Source of the DNA: Microvenator marinus
GTDB lineage: Bacteria; Myxococcota_A; Bradymonadia; Bradymonadales; Bradymonadaceae
Assembly: GCF_007993755.1 (NCBI RefSeq)
Contig: NZ_CP042467.1
Location: 1,464,001 to 1,528,000 of the forward strand
Direction of reading: 5' to 3'
DNA: 64,000 nucleotides
The position numbers and the translations under genes are program-made. Each line of letters begins with the position of its first letter. The stretch's first letter is position 1. The notes under the pieces were generated by a model. That model was not told the origin of the DNA. It ran no database searches and saw nothing but the letters and a program-made list of their open reading frames with translations. Of the stretch, positions 36,799 to 47,409 are shown in pieces.

Positions 36799-39053
36799 TC
36801 TCAAGTCGTCAAATCTTACGACTCCTCAGCGCTGTACTTTTACAGGCGCTCCTCGGTAGTTTTGTCTACAGATTCGGAGAAGGACTCACCACGGAGGCAA
36901 TCCTTCCAACGATCGCCTCTGTCACCTACATTCTTCCGTTGCTCGTGGCCGTAATACTCATCACACGAGGTCTTGAAAAGCTTCGCGGATGGGTTGAATC
37001 CGTCTATATCACCAGCGCGGCCATCGCATTGCACAGCACTGTGATCGCCTACGGATTTGGGACTCTACTCGGACTCACGGGGCACGAACTCCTGATCGCT
37101 GCGGGCCTTGTGGGTCTTTTTGCCACTGGGATTTGCCATCGCTACATTCGACCACGCTTGGCCCTCTATCCAAAACTTGGCTGGCTTCTTCCAATCAGCA
37201 TGTTCTTGGCGGTCCCGGCGCTAGACGTAGCCATGACCTACGAGCTTCTTCTGGCGCGAACCCCCAGAATACTCGACCCGAATGCCCTGCTCTTCTTTGC
37301 GTTGAGCGGTCTCGTCTTGCTGGCAAGCATATCTATGACGCCCTGGTTTGCCTCCGGCCGGCTTCTACCTAGATTTGCGACCGTCGGGGTGGGGTTTGCG
37401 CTGGTCGGCATCTGGGTGGCGATGGCGGTTTGGAATCGGCTCTACTTGGTTCCAAGACTCTATCCCGAAGTCCATGGGGTGATCGCCTTCTTCGAGTTCT
37501 TCATTGTTCTAGGGGCCCTGAGCTGGCTCGTTCCCGACAACGACACAACACCCGGCAAGAAACACGTTGCGGCAGTCGCCCTGGCTTGTCTAATCCCAAT
37601 CGGAGCGCTTGCAGGCCCTACTCATTCACTCGCCCCACAACATATCGACTACACCGCACACTTCTTCTCCAAACCCTTTCTCTGGGTACTTGACGACTCT
37701 GACAATGCACTTTCCACCCGACTTGGAGGATTTGATTGCGAACCTTCAAACCAAGGCATTCATCCACTCGCGAAGGAGCTCAGAGGGAACGGAATCGATG
37801 AAAACTGCTCCGGTTCGGATTTGGAAGCGCCCACTGAGAAGGCGCCTCAGCTGCAAGAAGACGAAGGGGACCTGACCATTCTCATCACGATCGATATGCT
37901 CAGGCCAGACTATATGAGCGTCTACGGACATCCCCAGGAAACTACGCCGCACCTCGAGAAGCTCGCCACAGACTTCGTAAGATTTGACCGCGCTTATTCT
38001 GCCGGCGGCATTACTACCCTTGCCCTCCCGAGTGTGACGCGCGGCCGCATCCCGATGTCATTGGACTTTGAACACGTCTATCGCACGGTGGACTTGCGAT
38101 ACGTGTTTCCGGACGAGCTGAAAGCAAACGATCGGTACAACCGAGTCTTCATGTCTCCTCGCTCCGACACCCACCCTACGATCGCTTCGGTGTTTGAAGA
38201 CGCGGGGCGCGAGACTTATGCCATTTTGGACGATGGAATCGGGAGCATTTTCAGAAAAGGATTCGGCTTCGAAAAAGGCTTTCAGACAGTCTACTACCCG
38301 AATCAACCTGATGGGCCCGGGCCTGAGAAGTGGACTTCGAGGGAGGTCACTGATGCGGCCCTTAAAGTGGTTGACCGCGCCAAAACAGGAGCTTTCATCT
38401 GGATTCACTACTATGACCCACACGCCGCAAAGCCTCCGTGTAGACGATTCGAGATCACGAAGGGGCTCGGTTGCTACGAGGATGCAATCGCCGACATCGA
38501 CTCCTATATCGGGGACATTGTTGCGAGGCTGATGGCTACGGGACGCTGGGATAACTCCACGATGATCATTACTTCCGATCACGGAGAAGCTCTTGGAGAA
38601 CACAGGCTCTACCACCATGGACTGGATTCCTACGAAGAGTTTGTGCGCATTCCGCTGCTGCTAAAGTCGCCTTCAAGTCGCCAGATGCCGAGGCAAAACA
38701 CGACGCCGGTTTCGCTCATTGACGCTTCGTTTACGGCACTCGCGAGCGCGGGCCTGACACCTCCGCCTGAGTTTCAAGGCGAAGATTTGCACCTTGTTGA
38801 GAAGGTAGAACGGCGATGGCCGGTGATCTCTCAACAGCTGATCATGGAGGTCGATGGCACGCCAGTTAGGCAGCAATCCCTGCTAGTGGAAGGCGACTCC
38901 CGCTTTATGTGGGACCGTGTTTCTGGAAGGACTTGGCATTTCGATATCAGCCAGGACCCGGCCCAAACTGGACCGATGGCACCACGGGATTTTCGTGAGT
39001 CGAAACGAAAAGAGCTGGAATCGATTCTAGAAGCTATGGAAGCAAGAGAGTGA
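36789..39053 (+). CDS. Membrane sulfatase/phosphotransferase-fold enzyme with a MopE-like motif
   Basis: A protein of 754 residues read from a TTG. Residues about 10-280 hold roughly eight membrane segments. At 302-343 a short stretch (L-D-D-S-D, D-C-E-P-S-N, N-G-I-D-E-N-C-S-G-S-D) resembles the MopE-type metal-binding repeat. The enzyme domain starts about 362 with D369 in I-D-M-L-R-P-D and ends its metal site with S-D-H-G-E at 596-600. The nucleophile area G-G-I-T-T-L-A-L-P-S (406-415) has Thr, not the Cys of formylglycine sulfatases, so a phosphotransferase of the LtaS or phosphoethanolamine kind is more likely. The substrate is unknown. Confidence 0.8.
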   Translation: MALISSRQILRLLSAVLLQALLGSFVYRFGEGLTTEAILPTIASVTYILPLLVAVILITRGLEKLRGWVESVYITSAAIALHSTVIAYGFGTLLGLTGHELLIAAGLVGLFATGICHRYIRPRLALYPKLGWLLPISMFLAVPALDVAMTYELLLARTPRILDPNALLFFALSGLVLLASISMTPWFASGRLLPRFATVGVGFALVGIWVAMAVWNRLYLVPRLYPEVHGVIAFFEFFIVLGALSWLVPDNDTTPGKKHVAAVALACLIPIGALAGPTHSLAPQHIDYTAHFFSKPFLWVLDDSDNALSTRLGGFDCEPSNQGIHPLAKELRGNGIDENCSGSDLEAPTEKAPQLQEDEGDLTILITIDMLRPDYMSVYGHPQETTPHLEKLATDFVRFDRAYSAGGITTLALPSVTRGRIPMSLDFEHVYRTVDLRYVFPDELKANDRYNRVFMSPRSDTHPTIASVFEDAGRETYAILDDGIGSIFRKGFGFEKGFQTVYYPNQPDGPGPEKWTSREVTDAALKVVDRAKTGAFIWIHYYDPHAAKPPCRRFEITKGLGCYEDAIADIDSYIGDIVARLMATGRWDNSTMIITSDHGEALGEHRLYHHGLDSYEEFVRIPLLLKSPSSRQMPRQNTTPVSLIDASFTALASAGLTPPPEFQGEDLHLVEKVERRWPVISQQLIMEVDGTPVRQQSLLVEGDSRFMWDRVSGRTWHFDISQDPAQTGPMAPRDFRESKRKELESILEAMEARE

Positions 39054-39054
39054 C

Positions 39055-39516
39055 TTACTCTTCCTCGGCTTGAGCGGCTTGAAGTTCCTCAAGAATTTCA
39101 GGTGGCAGCATGTCCAGAATCTCCTGAGGGAAACTCATTGGAAAGACCACGCTATCTTCGATGGTCTCAGGTCGCATCATGTAGACGGCATCCCACGGAA
39201 TCTCGCAAAATGTGTTCACGCCGGAGAACGAGAGTGACGCCCGCACACCCTCACCATCGAAGTCGAAATCAGGAATCTGGTAGTCGTAAGAGAAGTTGAG
39301 GTGCAACTGAGGCATGCCAGCAAATTGTTGCGGCACATGAACGCCCTCCACTCGAGTATCCAAAGTGACCATCACGATCCCGCTCTCGATCAACTCTGAG
39401 AAGACTTCGAGCTTGTGCTTTGCCTCTTCAGAGACGGGCTCTTGAACCTCGGGCTCCGGGTTTCGAGCCGCTCCAAAAGCCACGTGAATTACTTTTCCTT
39501 CAGGGTTATCCGACAT
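39055..39516 (-). CDS. SspB-like ClpXP adaptor
   Basis: A protein of 153 residues. The SspB pattern is seen from about 45: V-P-Q-Q-F-A-G, L-H-L-N-F-S-Y, S-L-S-F-S-G-V-N and I-P-W-D-A-V-Y. SspB binds ssrA-tagged peptides and hands them to ClpXP; its tail usually carries a ClpX-binding motif, here only an acidic end (E-E-L-Q-A-A-Q-A-E-E-E). GAGGAG lies 5-6 bases before the ATG. It converges with the sulfatase-fold gene with one base between them. Confidence 0.82.
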   Translation of the reverse strand: MSDNPEGKVIHVAFGAARNPEPEVQEPVSEEAKHKLEVFSELIESGIVMVTLDTRVEGVHVPQQFAGMPQLHLNFSYDYQIPDFDFDGEGVRASLSFSGVNTFCEIPWDAVYMMRPETIEDSVVFPMSFPQEILDMLPPEILEELQAAQAEEE

Positions 39517-39590
39517 GAATTCTCCTCTATCAAACTCGAAGCTTCATAAAGCGATTGTACTAAGAAGTCGACCCCGGCTATGATGGGTAC

Positions 39591-40127
39591 ATGCAGAAAT
39601 CACACAAACTCATTGCAATCGGCGCACTGGCTCTTATGGGAGCCATGGCTCTCGGAACAGCTGCGATCTTGAAGTTTGTGGTGCTCCAACCGTCATCGGG
39701 CCCCAAAGTCTCGGCCATGTTGTCGAACTCCATCGCTGCAATCCCAAACGATTATGAGCCGACGAGCTCGTGGATGGAAGACGGGCTAAACCCAGACGTT
39801 GCCCTCTTGGACCTTTCCGATGGTCAAAGTGACCAGTGGCGAGACCTCGACGAAGAGATCCGACGCGAAGTGCATTCCCGTTACAACGACTTAATCCCCT
39901 GCTACGCCAAAGCGCTCGAGCAGGAAGACTTGGCCGGGCGAGTGGATCTAAGATTCGGAATTGCGCCCGATGGTCATGTCGCCATGGTTGAAGTCATCCA
40001 TTCTGAGCTCGAATCCAAGCCGACTGAGGATTGTTTGGTTGAAGCAGCCCGACACTGGACATTCCCTGAAACAGGCCGCTCCAACCTGACGAAGTTCGAA
40101 TCCGACTTCACTTTCACTTACCAATAA
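39591..40127 (+). CDS. AgmX/PglI C-terminal-type protein, membrane anchored
   Basis: A protein of 178 residues. It has an N-terminal hydrophobic segment (about 8-32). From about 90 the TonB-like AgmX/PglI pattern appears: E-I-R-R-E-V-H-S-R-Y, I-P-C-Y-A-K-A-L, G-R-V-D-L-R-F-G-I-A-P-D-G-H-V and C-L-V-E-A-A-R-H-W-T-F-P. In Myxococcus such domains occur in proteins needed for gliding and for energy transfer to the outer membrane. The role here is unclear, as the protein is short and there is no ExbB/ExbD gene nearby. Confidence 0.75.
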   Translation: MQKSHKLIAIGALALMGAMALGTAAILKFVVLQPSSGPKVSAMLSNSIAAIPNDYEPTSSWMEDGLNPDVALLDLSDGQSDQWRDLDEEIRREVHSRYNDLIPCYAKALEQEDLAGRVDLRFGIAPDGHVAMVEVIHSELESKPTEDCLVEAARHWTFPETGRSNLTKFESDFTFTYQ

Positions 40128-41348
40128 CTACGACTTTGGCTTTCGGTGCTTCAGGGGCTCCGCATGGTCTAGCCTCGGATGTCCGTCTCTTAAGTCCTCT
40201 TTGGTGATCTTCTTCTTGTTCAGATAACGAACAACTTCGGCGATCCCGTGGATGGCTGCGAGCACATCGTGCGTGTGCCCGGTCTCTGAGATGGTGTGCA
40301 TGTTTCGAATCGGGAAACCGATGGAAACCGCTGCCGCATCCACCGACGCAAACACAGCTGCCATCGCATCCGTTCCCGTGTCTCGCCCCTTCAAAATCTT
40401 TTGGTACGGAATCTCAGCCTTCTGCGAGGTCTTCTCAAAAATCCCATTGACGTACTCACTCGCCACGGCACCAACCGAGAGCGTGTAACCAAGGCCCATC
40501 TCATTGGGCGTAAATCGCTTATCGCCCACGCCTGGCGCGGCCTTAAGGTCGTGGGCCACGTCCACGCCAACCACGATATCAGGATTCAACTCGTGAACGA
40601 GGACGCGACTACCGAGTCTCCCAATCTCCTCGTATGCCGCGATCGCGAACATCACGCGTACATTCTTGAGTTTGTCTTCGGCGAGCACTCTTGCGAGTTC
40701 AGCAGCCACGAAACAACCGAGACCATTGTCGAGGTACGCCCCGTAGAAGGTGTCCGGGCTAAAGCCGCGGCGAATCGGGCGGTCGAGCAAAATCGGATCT
40801 CCGGAAGCGATGCCCAACTCCTCGATCTGCTTCTTCTTGTCAGCACCATGAATCTGAAGCTCAAGGTAAAGCATTTCAGGTTTGATACCCTTATCGCCGC
40901 CACGAAGAGCGCTGTCGGCAAAGTGGATCGCCCCGAGCGCCTCAATCGTCCCACCGCGAATTTCCCGGTACTTGTCCGGGTCTTTCGGGTCACGACTGAA
41001 GAGAATCACCTCATGGCCAATCAGCGTGCTCGGCAAAAACGAATCACTGTTGATCCAGATCTTCCCGTCGTCTCCGATGCTTCGGACCTGCATACGAATC
41101 TTGTCCGCGTGTCCAATCACCATCACGCTGAGCATATCGTCTTGTCCGGGATGGGTGTCCAAGACGATGCCTGCATTGCCCTTAAACGTATGTACCTTCC
41201 ACCCTTTGGGCGCAATCTCTTCAAAAAATGGTTTCAAGACACCAAAGGTCATCGCGCTCTCGAGTCCCACTGGGCTCGGTGCGGCAATCACGCGCTTCAT
41301 AAAGTCAAATTGTTCCTGAGGCATTGCCTCTGTCCAGGGCTTCTTCAT
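40128..41348 (-). CDS. M42 family metallo-aminopeptidase
   Basis: A protein of 406 residues. The dinuclear metal site is complete: G-H-A-D in the N-terminal part, D in Y-L-D-N-G-L-G, E-E in A-A-Y-E-E-I-G, D in V-D-V-A-H-D and H in E-T-G-H-T-H-D. M42 enzymes trim short peptides from the N-terminus as large cytoplasmic assemblies. GGAG lies 8 bases before the chosen ATG; a 16-residue longer reading is less likely. It touches the AgmX-like gene end to end. Confidence 0.88.
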   Translation of the reverse strand: MKKPWTEAMPQEQFDFMKRVIAAPSPVGLESAMTFGVLKPFFEEIAPKGWKVHTFKGNAGIVLDTHPGQDDMLSVMVIGHADKIRMQVRSIGDDGKIWINSDSFLPSTLIGHEVILFSRDPKDPDKYREIRGGTIEALGAIHFADSALRGGDKGIKPEMLYLELQIHGADKKKQIEELGIASGDPILLDRPIRRGFSPDTFYGAYLDNGLGCFVAAELARVLAEDKLKNVRVMFAIAAYEEIGRLGSRVLVHELNPDIVVGVDVAHDLKAAPGVGDKRFTPNEMGLGYTLSVGAVASEYVNGIFEKTSQKAEIPYQKILKGRDTGTDAMAAVFASVDAAAVSIGFPIRNMHTISETGHTHDVLAAIHGIAEVVRYLNKKKITKEDLRDGHPRLDHAEPLKHRKPKS

Positions 41349-41431
41349 TTCAAATACTCCGCTTACACATTTGATAGACAGCAAGTCGCGAGACACGTTA
41401 TCACATGGTGCTAAACCTAGACGAGGGTTCC

Positions 41432-42574
41432 ATGAAAAAGTTTGGACTAGACACAGAACTCGTTCACGCCGGTGAGATTCACATCAACGGTGCGGTCACC
41501 ATGCCCATCTTCCAGAGCGTGACTTACCTCTTTGAAGATGCCGAGGATTACGACCAGGTTCGCTATTCTAGGCTGAACAACACCGAGAACCACATCGCAC
41601 TTCACGAGAAGATCGCCACCCTCGAGGGCTCAGAAGCGGCGCTCGTCACAGCGAGCGGCATGGCTGCGATTTCCGTGAGCATGTTGGCGTGCCTTAAGTC
41701 CGGCGACCACGTCTTGATGCAAGACGGCCTCTACGGAGGCACCTACCACCTCGCCACGAACCTCCTCGCGAATTTGGGCGTAGAGGTCACCTTCATCAAC
41801 GGCGACGCGCCCGATTCCTGGGAAGCTGCCAGAAAGCCGACCACCCGCATGATCTACCTCGAGTCCATCTCGAATCCGCTCATCGAAGTCGCCGATCTAG
41901 AGGCTGGGGTTGCGTTCGCTCGTACACACGATCTCTTAAGCGTGATCGACAACACCTTTGCGAGCCCCGCGAACTTCCGACCCATCGAGCTTGGCTTTGA
42001 CCTCGTGCTTCATAGTGCAACCAAGTACCTCAATGGCCATTCGGACGTGGCTGCAGGTGTGATCGCGGGCAGCGAAGAGCTCATCAATCGGATCCTCCCG
42101 GTACTCAATATTGTGGGAGCAACACTGGATCCTCACGCATGTTTTCTGCTTCAACGGGGGCTCAAGACCCTAGGACTGCGCATTCGAAAACAAAACGAAA
42201 CTGCGATGCAGCTCGCGGCATTCCTCTCGAACCATCCTAAGGTCAAGCATGTGCGCTACCCTGGCCTTCCCAACCATCCCAATCATTCTCGTGCCACAGA
42301 CCTCTTCGACGGTTTTTCGGGAATGCTCTCGTTTGAACCCAAATCTGGCATCGACTCGGGAAAACTCTGCAAGTCGCTTCGTTTCGCCAAAGAGGCTCCG
42401 AGCCTTGGCGGCATCGAGACGTTGATCACGAGACCTGCATTCACGTCCCATGCGGCGGTCCCAGGCGCAGAGAGGGCTCGACTCGGGATATCCGACGAAA
42501 TGATTCGGGTCTCGGTTGGTATCGAAGACGCGGTTGATTTGATTAATGATTTTGATCGCGCATTGAACGCTTGA
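41432..42574 (+). CDS. Cys/Met metabolism PLP enzyme (cystathionine gamma-lyase type)
   Basis: A protein of 380 residues. Y-S-R-L-N-N-T-E-N, the T-A-S-G-M-A-A-I stretch and the PLP lysine in H-S-A-T-K-Y-L-N-G-H-S-D identify the family. G-G-I-E-T-L and R-V-S-V-G-I-E-D follow at the end. GAGGG lies 4 bases before the ATG, so I prefer this start to one 9 codons earlier. It may act as cystathionine gamma- or beta-lyase or methionine gamma-lyase; the motifs do not separate these. The neighbours give no pathway hint. Confidence 0.88.
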   Translation: MKKFGLDTELVHAGEIHINGAVTMPIFQSVTYLFEDAEDYDQVRYSRLNNTENHIALHEKIATLEGSEAALVTASGMAAISVSMLACLKSGDHVLMQDGLYGGTYHLATNLLANLGVEVTFINGDAPDSWEAARKPTTRMIYLESISNPLIEVADLEAGVAFARTHDLLSVIDNTFASPANFRPIELGFDLVLHSATKYLNGHSDVAAGVIAGSEELINRILPVLNIVGATLDPHACFLLQRGLKTLGLRIRKQNETAMQLAAFLSNHPKVKHVRYPGLPNHPNHSRATDLFDGFSGMLSFEPKSGIDSGKLCKSLRFAKEAPSLGGIETLITRPAFTSHAAVPGAERARLGISDEMIRVSVGIEDAVDLINDFDRALNA

Positions 42575-42606
42575 AGCGTGCGTAATTTCAGGGGTATCTT
42601 CCACGT

Positions 42607-43176
42607 ATGTCAACGTACACGCTCCACAAGATCTTGAACCCGCCGTTCAGAAGCCATGACCCGTTGCGCGAGTTGCTCGATTTCTACTCGGTCAATGGCT
42701 ACACAGCGTTAACGCAGATTGAGGGTGAACTTCCGGAGTCGTTTCGCGAACCCCTTGTTCAAGAGGACGAGGGAGATGACGAGCCCGAGAGCCCCGAGAG
42801 CGAAATCGAAAGCCCTGAGGAAGGCCTAAGCTCGATCAAGTTGTTCAGGGGCAAAAAGGGCGCAAGCATCTGGTCTTCCGACATGACCGAGCTCTACGCG
42901 GAAGTCCGTGTGGAGGCTCTCTCTTCGGGCATTAAGATATCCTATGAAGTGGAGACGACCCTCCAGCATTTCACTCAAGAAGACCGCGATTTCTGGGACC
43001 GTGAAGTAGCAAATGCTGAGAAATTCCTCACAGGCAAAGTCGACCAACCCATTGATTGGCGCGGAAACGAGAGCATTCGAGTCGAAGCTCAGCAGAAGGA
43101 AATCCTCTTCTTTGGTGTCAAAGCGATGGTCGTGACTATGGCGGTTGTCTTCCTCGCACAATTCTTCGCGTGTTAG
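42607..43176 (+). CDS. Unknown protein with a C-terminal membrane anchor
   Basis: A protein of 189 residues, not recognised. It has a short N-terminal domain, a strongly acidic middle (E-D-E-G-D-D-E-P-E-S), a second domain with about six strands (S-I-K-L-F-R-G-K-K-G-A-S-I-W), and a hydrophobic end (V-V-T-M-A-V-V-F-L-A-Q-F-F-A-C). It is likely a tail-anchored inner-membrane protein facing the cytoplasm. It ends one base before, or overlapping, the FHA protein gene and should be translated with it. Confidence 0.65.
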   Translation: MSTYTLHKILNPPFRSHDPLRELLDFYSVNGYTALTQIEGELPESFREPLVQEDEGDDEPESPESEIESPEEGLSSIKLFRGKKGASIWSSDMTELYAEVRVEALSSGIKISYEVETTLQHFTQEDRDFWDREVANAEKFLTGKVDQPIDWRGNESIRVEAQQKEILFFGVKAMVVTMAVVFLAQFFAC

Positions 43177-43184
43177 TGGGACCC

Positions 43185-44072
43185 ATGCAGCTACAGATTC
43201 GAAGAAAAAGCAGCGGGGCAGAGCACACCCTGGACATTCGTGAGGTGGACGAACTGACCGTCGGACGAGATTCGTCAAACGATGTGCAGCTCCCCTTTTC
43301 GTTCGTCTCAAGTCGCCATCTTCATCTGCGAAGAGTTGAAAAGACTTGGTCGATTACCGATTTGGGAAGCACCAATGGCACCGAAGTAGACGGCATCAAG
43401 CTGCAACCACACCGTTCCTTTGGCCTCCAGATTGGCGCGCTGGTCACGATTCAAGACATCGAATTGAGTCTCGCGGAGTCGATTCCGGCGAGTTTTACGA
43501 TTGCCCATTCCGGCACTCTCGTTCGTCAGCTTTTAAAAGACGGATTGGCCACCGACGAAATCGACTCTGCGTTTTTTGAGGTCATTGAGGGACCGAATAC
43601 CGGCGAGCGCGTCTACATTCCAGACCATTTAGACGCGGTCCCGCTAAGAATTAGCAACACCAAGCTCGAGCTTCTAGAAGAAGCCCAGAACTCGAACTCA
43701 ACGCTCATTCGCGTATCAGACGGATTCGGCATTGAATCGGAGCTCGAACTCCTCACCAATGGGGCCCCATACCAAAGCGGCAAGCGAATTCTCAACGGCT
43801 CACGCTTGAGTTTTGGACCATTGACCTTCGTCTTTTTTGACCCACTTGAGGAGCTCCTGCCAGCTCCGGCTCCAACCGAGGCGACCCTTACTCCTGCCAC
43901 TCAAGACGAACACAGGGAAGAAGCCCCACAGGAAGACGGTGAAGAGGAGCAGGCGCTGGATCAAGAACAAGAAAAAGAAAAAGCACCCGGAGGTGCTGAG
44001 AAGTGGATCGTCTTGATAGCCTTGGCCTGCCTTCTCTTGACGATAGGCCTCGTGGCGATGTTCTTTTTCTAG
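43185..44072 (+). CDS. FHA-domain protein with a C-terminal membrane anchor
   Basis: A protein of 295 residues. The FHA core is residues about 20-75: L-T-V-G-R-D, S-N-D-V-Q-L, S-S-R-H-L-H-L and L-G-S-T-N-G-T. This fold binds phosphothreonine. A second, worn FHA-like unit may cover about 150-235. Then come an acidic Pro/Glu linker and a final membrane helix (I-V-L-I-A-L-A-C-L-L-L-T-I-G-L). An alternative GTG 9 bases upstream overlaps the previous stop. A link to Ser/Thr kinases such as the one at 7.0-8.5 kb is plausible but not shown. Confidence 0.85.
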   Translation: MQLQIRRKSSGAEHTLDIREVDELTVGRDSSNDVQLPFSFVSSRHLHLRRVEKTWSITDLGSTNGTEVDGIKLQPHRSFGLQIGALVTIQDIELSLAESIPASFTIAHSGTLVRQLLKDGLATDEIDSAFFEVIEGPNTGERVYIPDHLDAVPLRISNTKLELLEEAQNSNSTLIRVSDGFGIESELELLTNGAPYQSGKRILNGSRLSFGPLTFVFFDPLEELLPAPAPTEATLTPATQDEHREEAPQEDGEEEQALDQEQEKEKAPGGAEKWIVLIALACLLLTIGLVAMFFF

Positions 44073-44075
44073 AAC

Positions 44076-44633
44076 TCAGACCTCGAGAATTTCTTCCTCT
44101 TTCTTCTCCAACATCGAATCGATCTTCTTGGTGTAGGTCTCGGTCAAAGCATTGATCTTTTCGAAACCCTTGTGCATGTCGTCCTCAGTAATCTCCGAAG
44201 ATTTCTCAAGCTCCTTGAGCATATCATTGGCATCTCGGCGATGGTTGCGGAGCACAATCTTGTGGTCCTCCCCTGCCCTCTTTGCAACTTTGACCAAATC
44301 TTGGCGCCGCTCACCCGAGAGAGGTGGAATCGGCACGCGCACAATCTGACCGTCGTTCGATGGGTTCAAACCGAGATCCGAGGAGCCAATGGCTTTCTCG
44401 ATCAGAGGGATAAGCTTTCCTTCCCAGGGCTGAACGGTGATGAGTCGAGGATCTGCAACGCGCACTGTCGCAACTTGTTGCAGCGGAGTTGGGGTCCCGT
44501 AGTACTCGACCATCACACCATCCAACATGGTCACGTTGGCTCGTCCCGTGCGGATCTTCTGAAGTTCCTTGGCGAGCCCTTTGAGCGTCGACTCGTACTT
44601 CTCATCAAGGTCATCCATTACATCTTGCAACAT
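44076..44633 (-). CDS. frr: Ribosome recycling factor
   Basis: A protein of 185 residues, the usual length. The family pattern is clear: K-I-R-T-G-R-A-N-V-T-M-L-D, V-E-Y-Y-G-T-P-T-P-L-Q-Q-V-A, R-V-P-I-P-P-L-S-G-E-R-R and the charged C-terminal helices. It splits ribosomes after termination together with EF-G. GAAGGAG lies 5 bases before the ATG. It closes the rpsB-tsf-pyrH-frr block, 59 bases after pyrH. Confidence 0.97.
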   Translation of the reverse strand: MLQDVMDDLDEKYESTLKGLAKELQKIRTGRANVTMLDGVMVEYYGTPTPLQQVATVRVADPRLITVQPWEGKLIPLIEKAIGSSDLGLNPSNDGQIVRVPIPPLSGERRQDLVKVAKRAGEDHKIVLRNHRRDANDMLKELEKSSEITEDDMHKGFEKINALTETYTKKIDSMLEKKEEEILEV

Positions 44634-44692
44634 CGTTACTCCTTCTCATTTTCGTAAAAGTGCGCCGATTAAACCCCACGCGTCACGATAGT

Positions 44693-46385
<1,693 letters not shown>

Positions 46386-46414
46386 AACTTACTCCTTAAA
46401 CCTAAAAACTATGA

Positions 46415-47218
46415 TTACTCGGTAGCTTCGGCACCACGTGTGACTCGCTGAACTTCTGGTCCTGGGCGGTCTGCGTTGGCGACGTGATAGCTAGCATCTT
46501 CAGCGGCTTCGATTGCCTTCTCTTCAAGGCGCTTGCTGGACATACGGTTGCCTTCGAGGCACGCATCAGCGACAGCGGTGGTGAAGAGACGGATGGCGCG
46601 AATCGCGTCATCGTTGCCTGGGATGACGTAGTCGACCATGTCCGGGTCGCAGTTGGTATCGCACACAGCGATCACTTTGATCCCAAGCTTGCGGGCTTCC
46701 TTCACAGCGATCTCTTCCTTTTTCGGGTCGAGAACGAACATCGCACCAGGAAGGTCCTTCATGTCCTGAATACCACCAACGTTAGCGTTGAGGCGCTCGC
46801 GCTCACGCTCGAAGTTCAAAACTTCTTTCTTGGTGTACTTCATGTACGAGCCGTCGCGCGACATTTTGTCGAGCTCTTTCAAGCGGTCGATGGACTTCTT
46901 GATGGTAGCAAAGTTAGTCAGTGCGCCACCGAGCCAACGATTTACCACGTAGAATTGTCCAGCGCGCTCAGCCTGCTCTTTGACAGTTTCCTGAGCTTGA
47001 CGCTTGGTTCCCACGAAGAGAACGGCGTCTCCGCGCGAAGTGGTTTGACGGACGTAGTCAACAGCATCAGCGAAAAGACGGACAGTCTTGCTGAGGTCGA
47101 TGACGTGAACACCGTTTCGTGCGCCGTAAATATACGGACGCATTTTTGGGTTCCATCGATTTGTCTGGTGACCGAAGTGAACGCCTGCTTCAAGCAGGTC
47201 TCTCATTGTAACTTCCAT
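46415..47218 (-). CDS. rpsB: 30S ribosomal protein S2
   Basis: A protein of 267 residues. [33 protein letters not shown] and the late [13 protein letters not shown] are typical of S2. GAGGAA lies 4 bases before the ATG. The leader of about 110 bases holds a promoter candidate and small hairpins; S2 controls its own leader in other bacteria. Confidence 0.97.
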   Translation of the reverse strand: MEVTMRDLLEAGVHFGHQTNRWNPKMRPYIYGARNGVHVIDLSKTVRLFADAVDYVRQTTSRGDAVLFVGTKRQAQETVKEQAERAGQFYVVNRWLGGALTNFATIKKSIDRLKELDKMSRDGSYMKYTKKEVLNFERERERLNANVGGIQDMKDLPGAMFVLDPKKEEIAVKEARKLGIKVIAVCDTNCDPDMVDYVIPGNDDAIRAIRLFTTAVADACLEGNRMSSKRLEEKAIEAAEDASYHVANADRPGPEVQRVTRGAEATE

Positions 47219-47327
47219 TTCTTCCTCTCTTGGGTTTTAGGCCTCCGTGTGCTTCATTTTCCCCGTGACCACCTTTTATTAGGAGGACCCACACAGGGAA
47301 TCCGCACACGTGCGAATTTGGGGGCGG

Positions 47328-47357
47328 GCTATAACACATGAATTTCGAAAGAATCAA
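47328..47357 (-). promoter_or_regulatory. rpsB: Promoter candidate for rpsB-tsf
   Basis: On the minus strand TTGATT, an 18-base spacer and TATAGC. Each hexamer has four matches. The transcript would have a leader of about 100 bases. Confidence 0.4.
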
Positions 47358-47409
47358 CCACTTGAGAAATTTCGTTGTTGAATTTGCCTAATCCCGCGAT
47401 AATGCGGGC

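Noticed and set aside
36789-39053. A true formylglycine sulfatase
   Set aside because: The C/S-x-P-S-R signature is missing; Thr residues occupy the place of the nucleophile, as in LtaS or phosphoethanolamine transferases.
40296-41414. Long plus-strand reading frame of 372 codons antisense to the M42 peptidase gene
   Set aside because: The opposite strand codes a peptidase with all metal ligands. The antisense frame has no ribosome site or motif and arises from codon bias.
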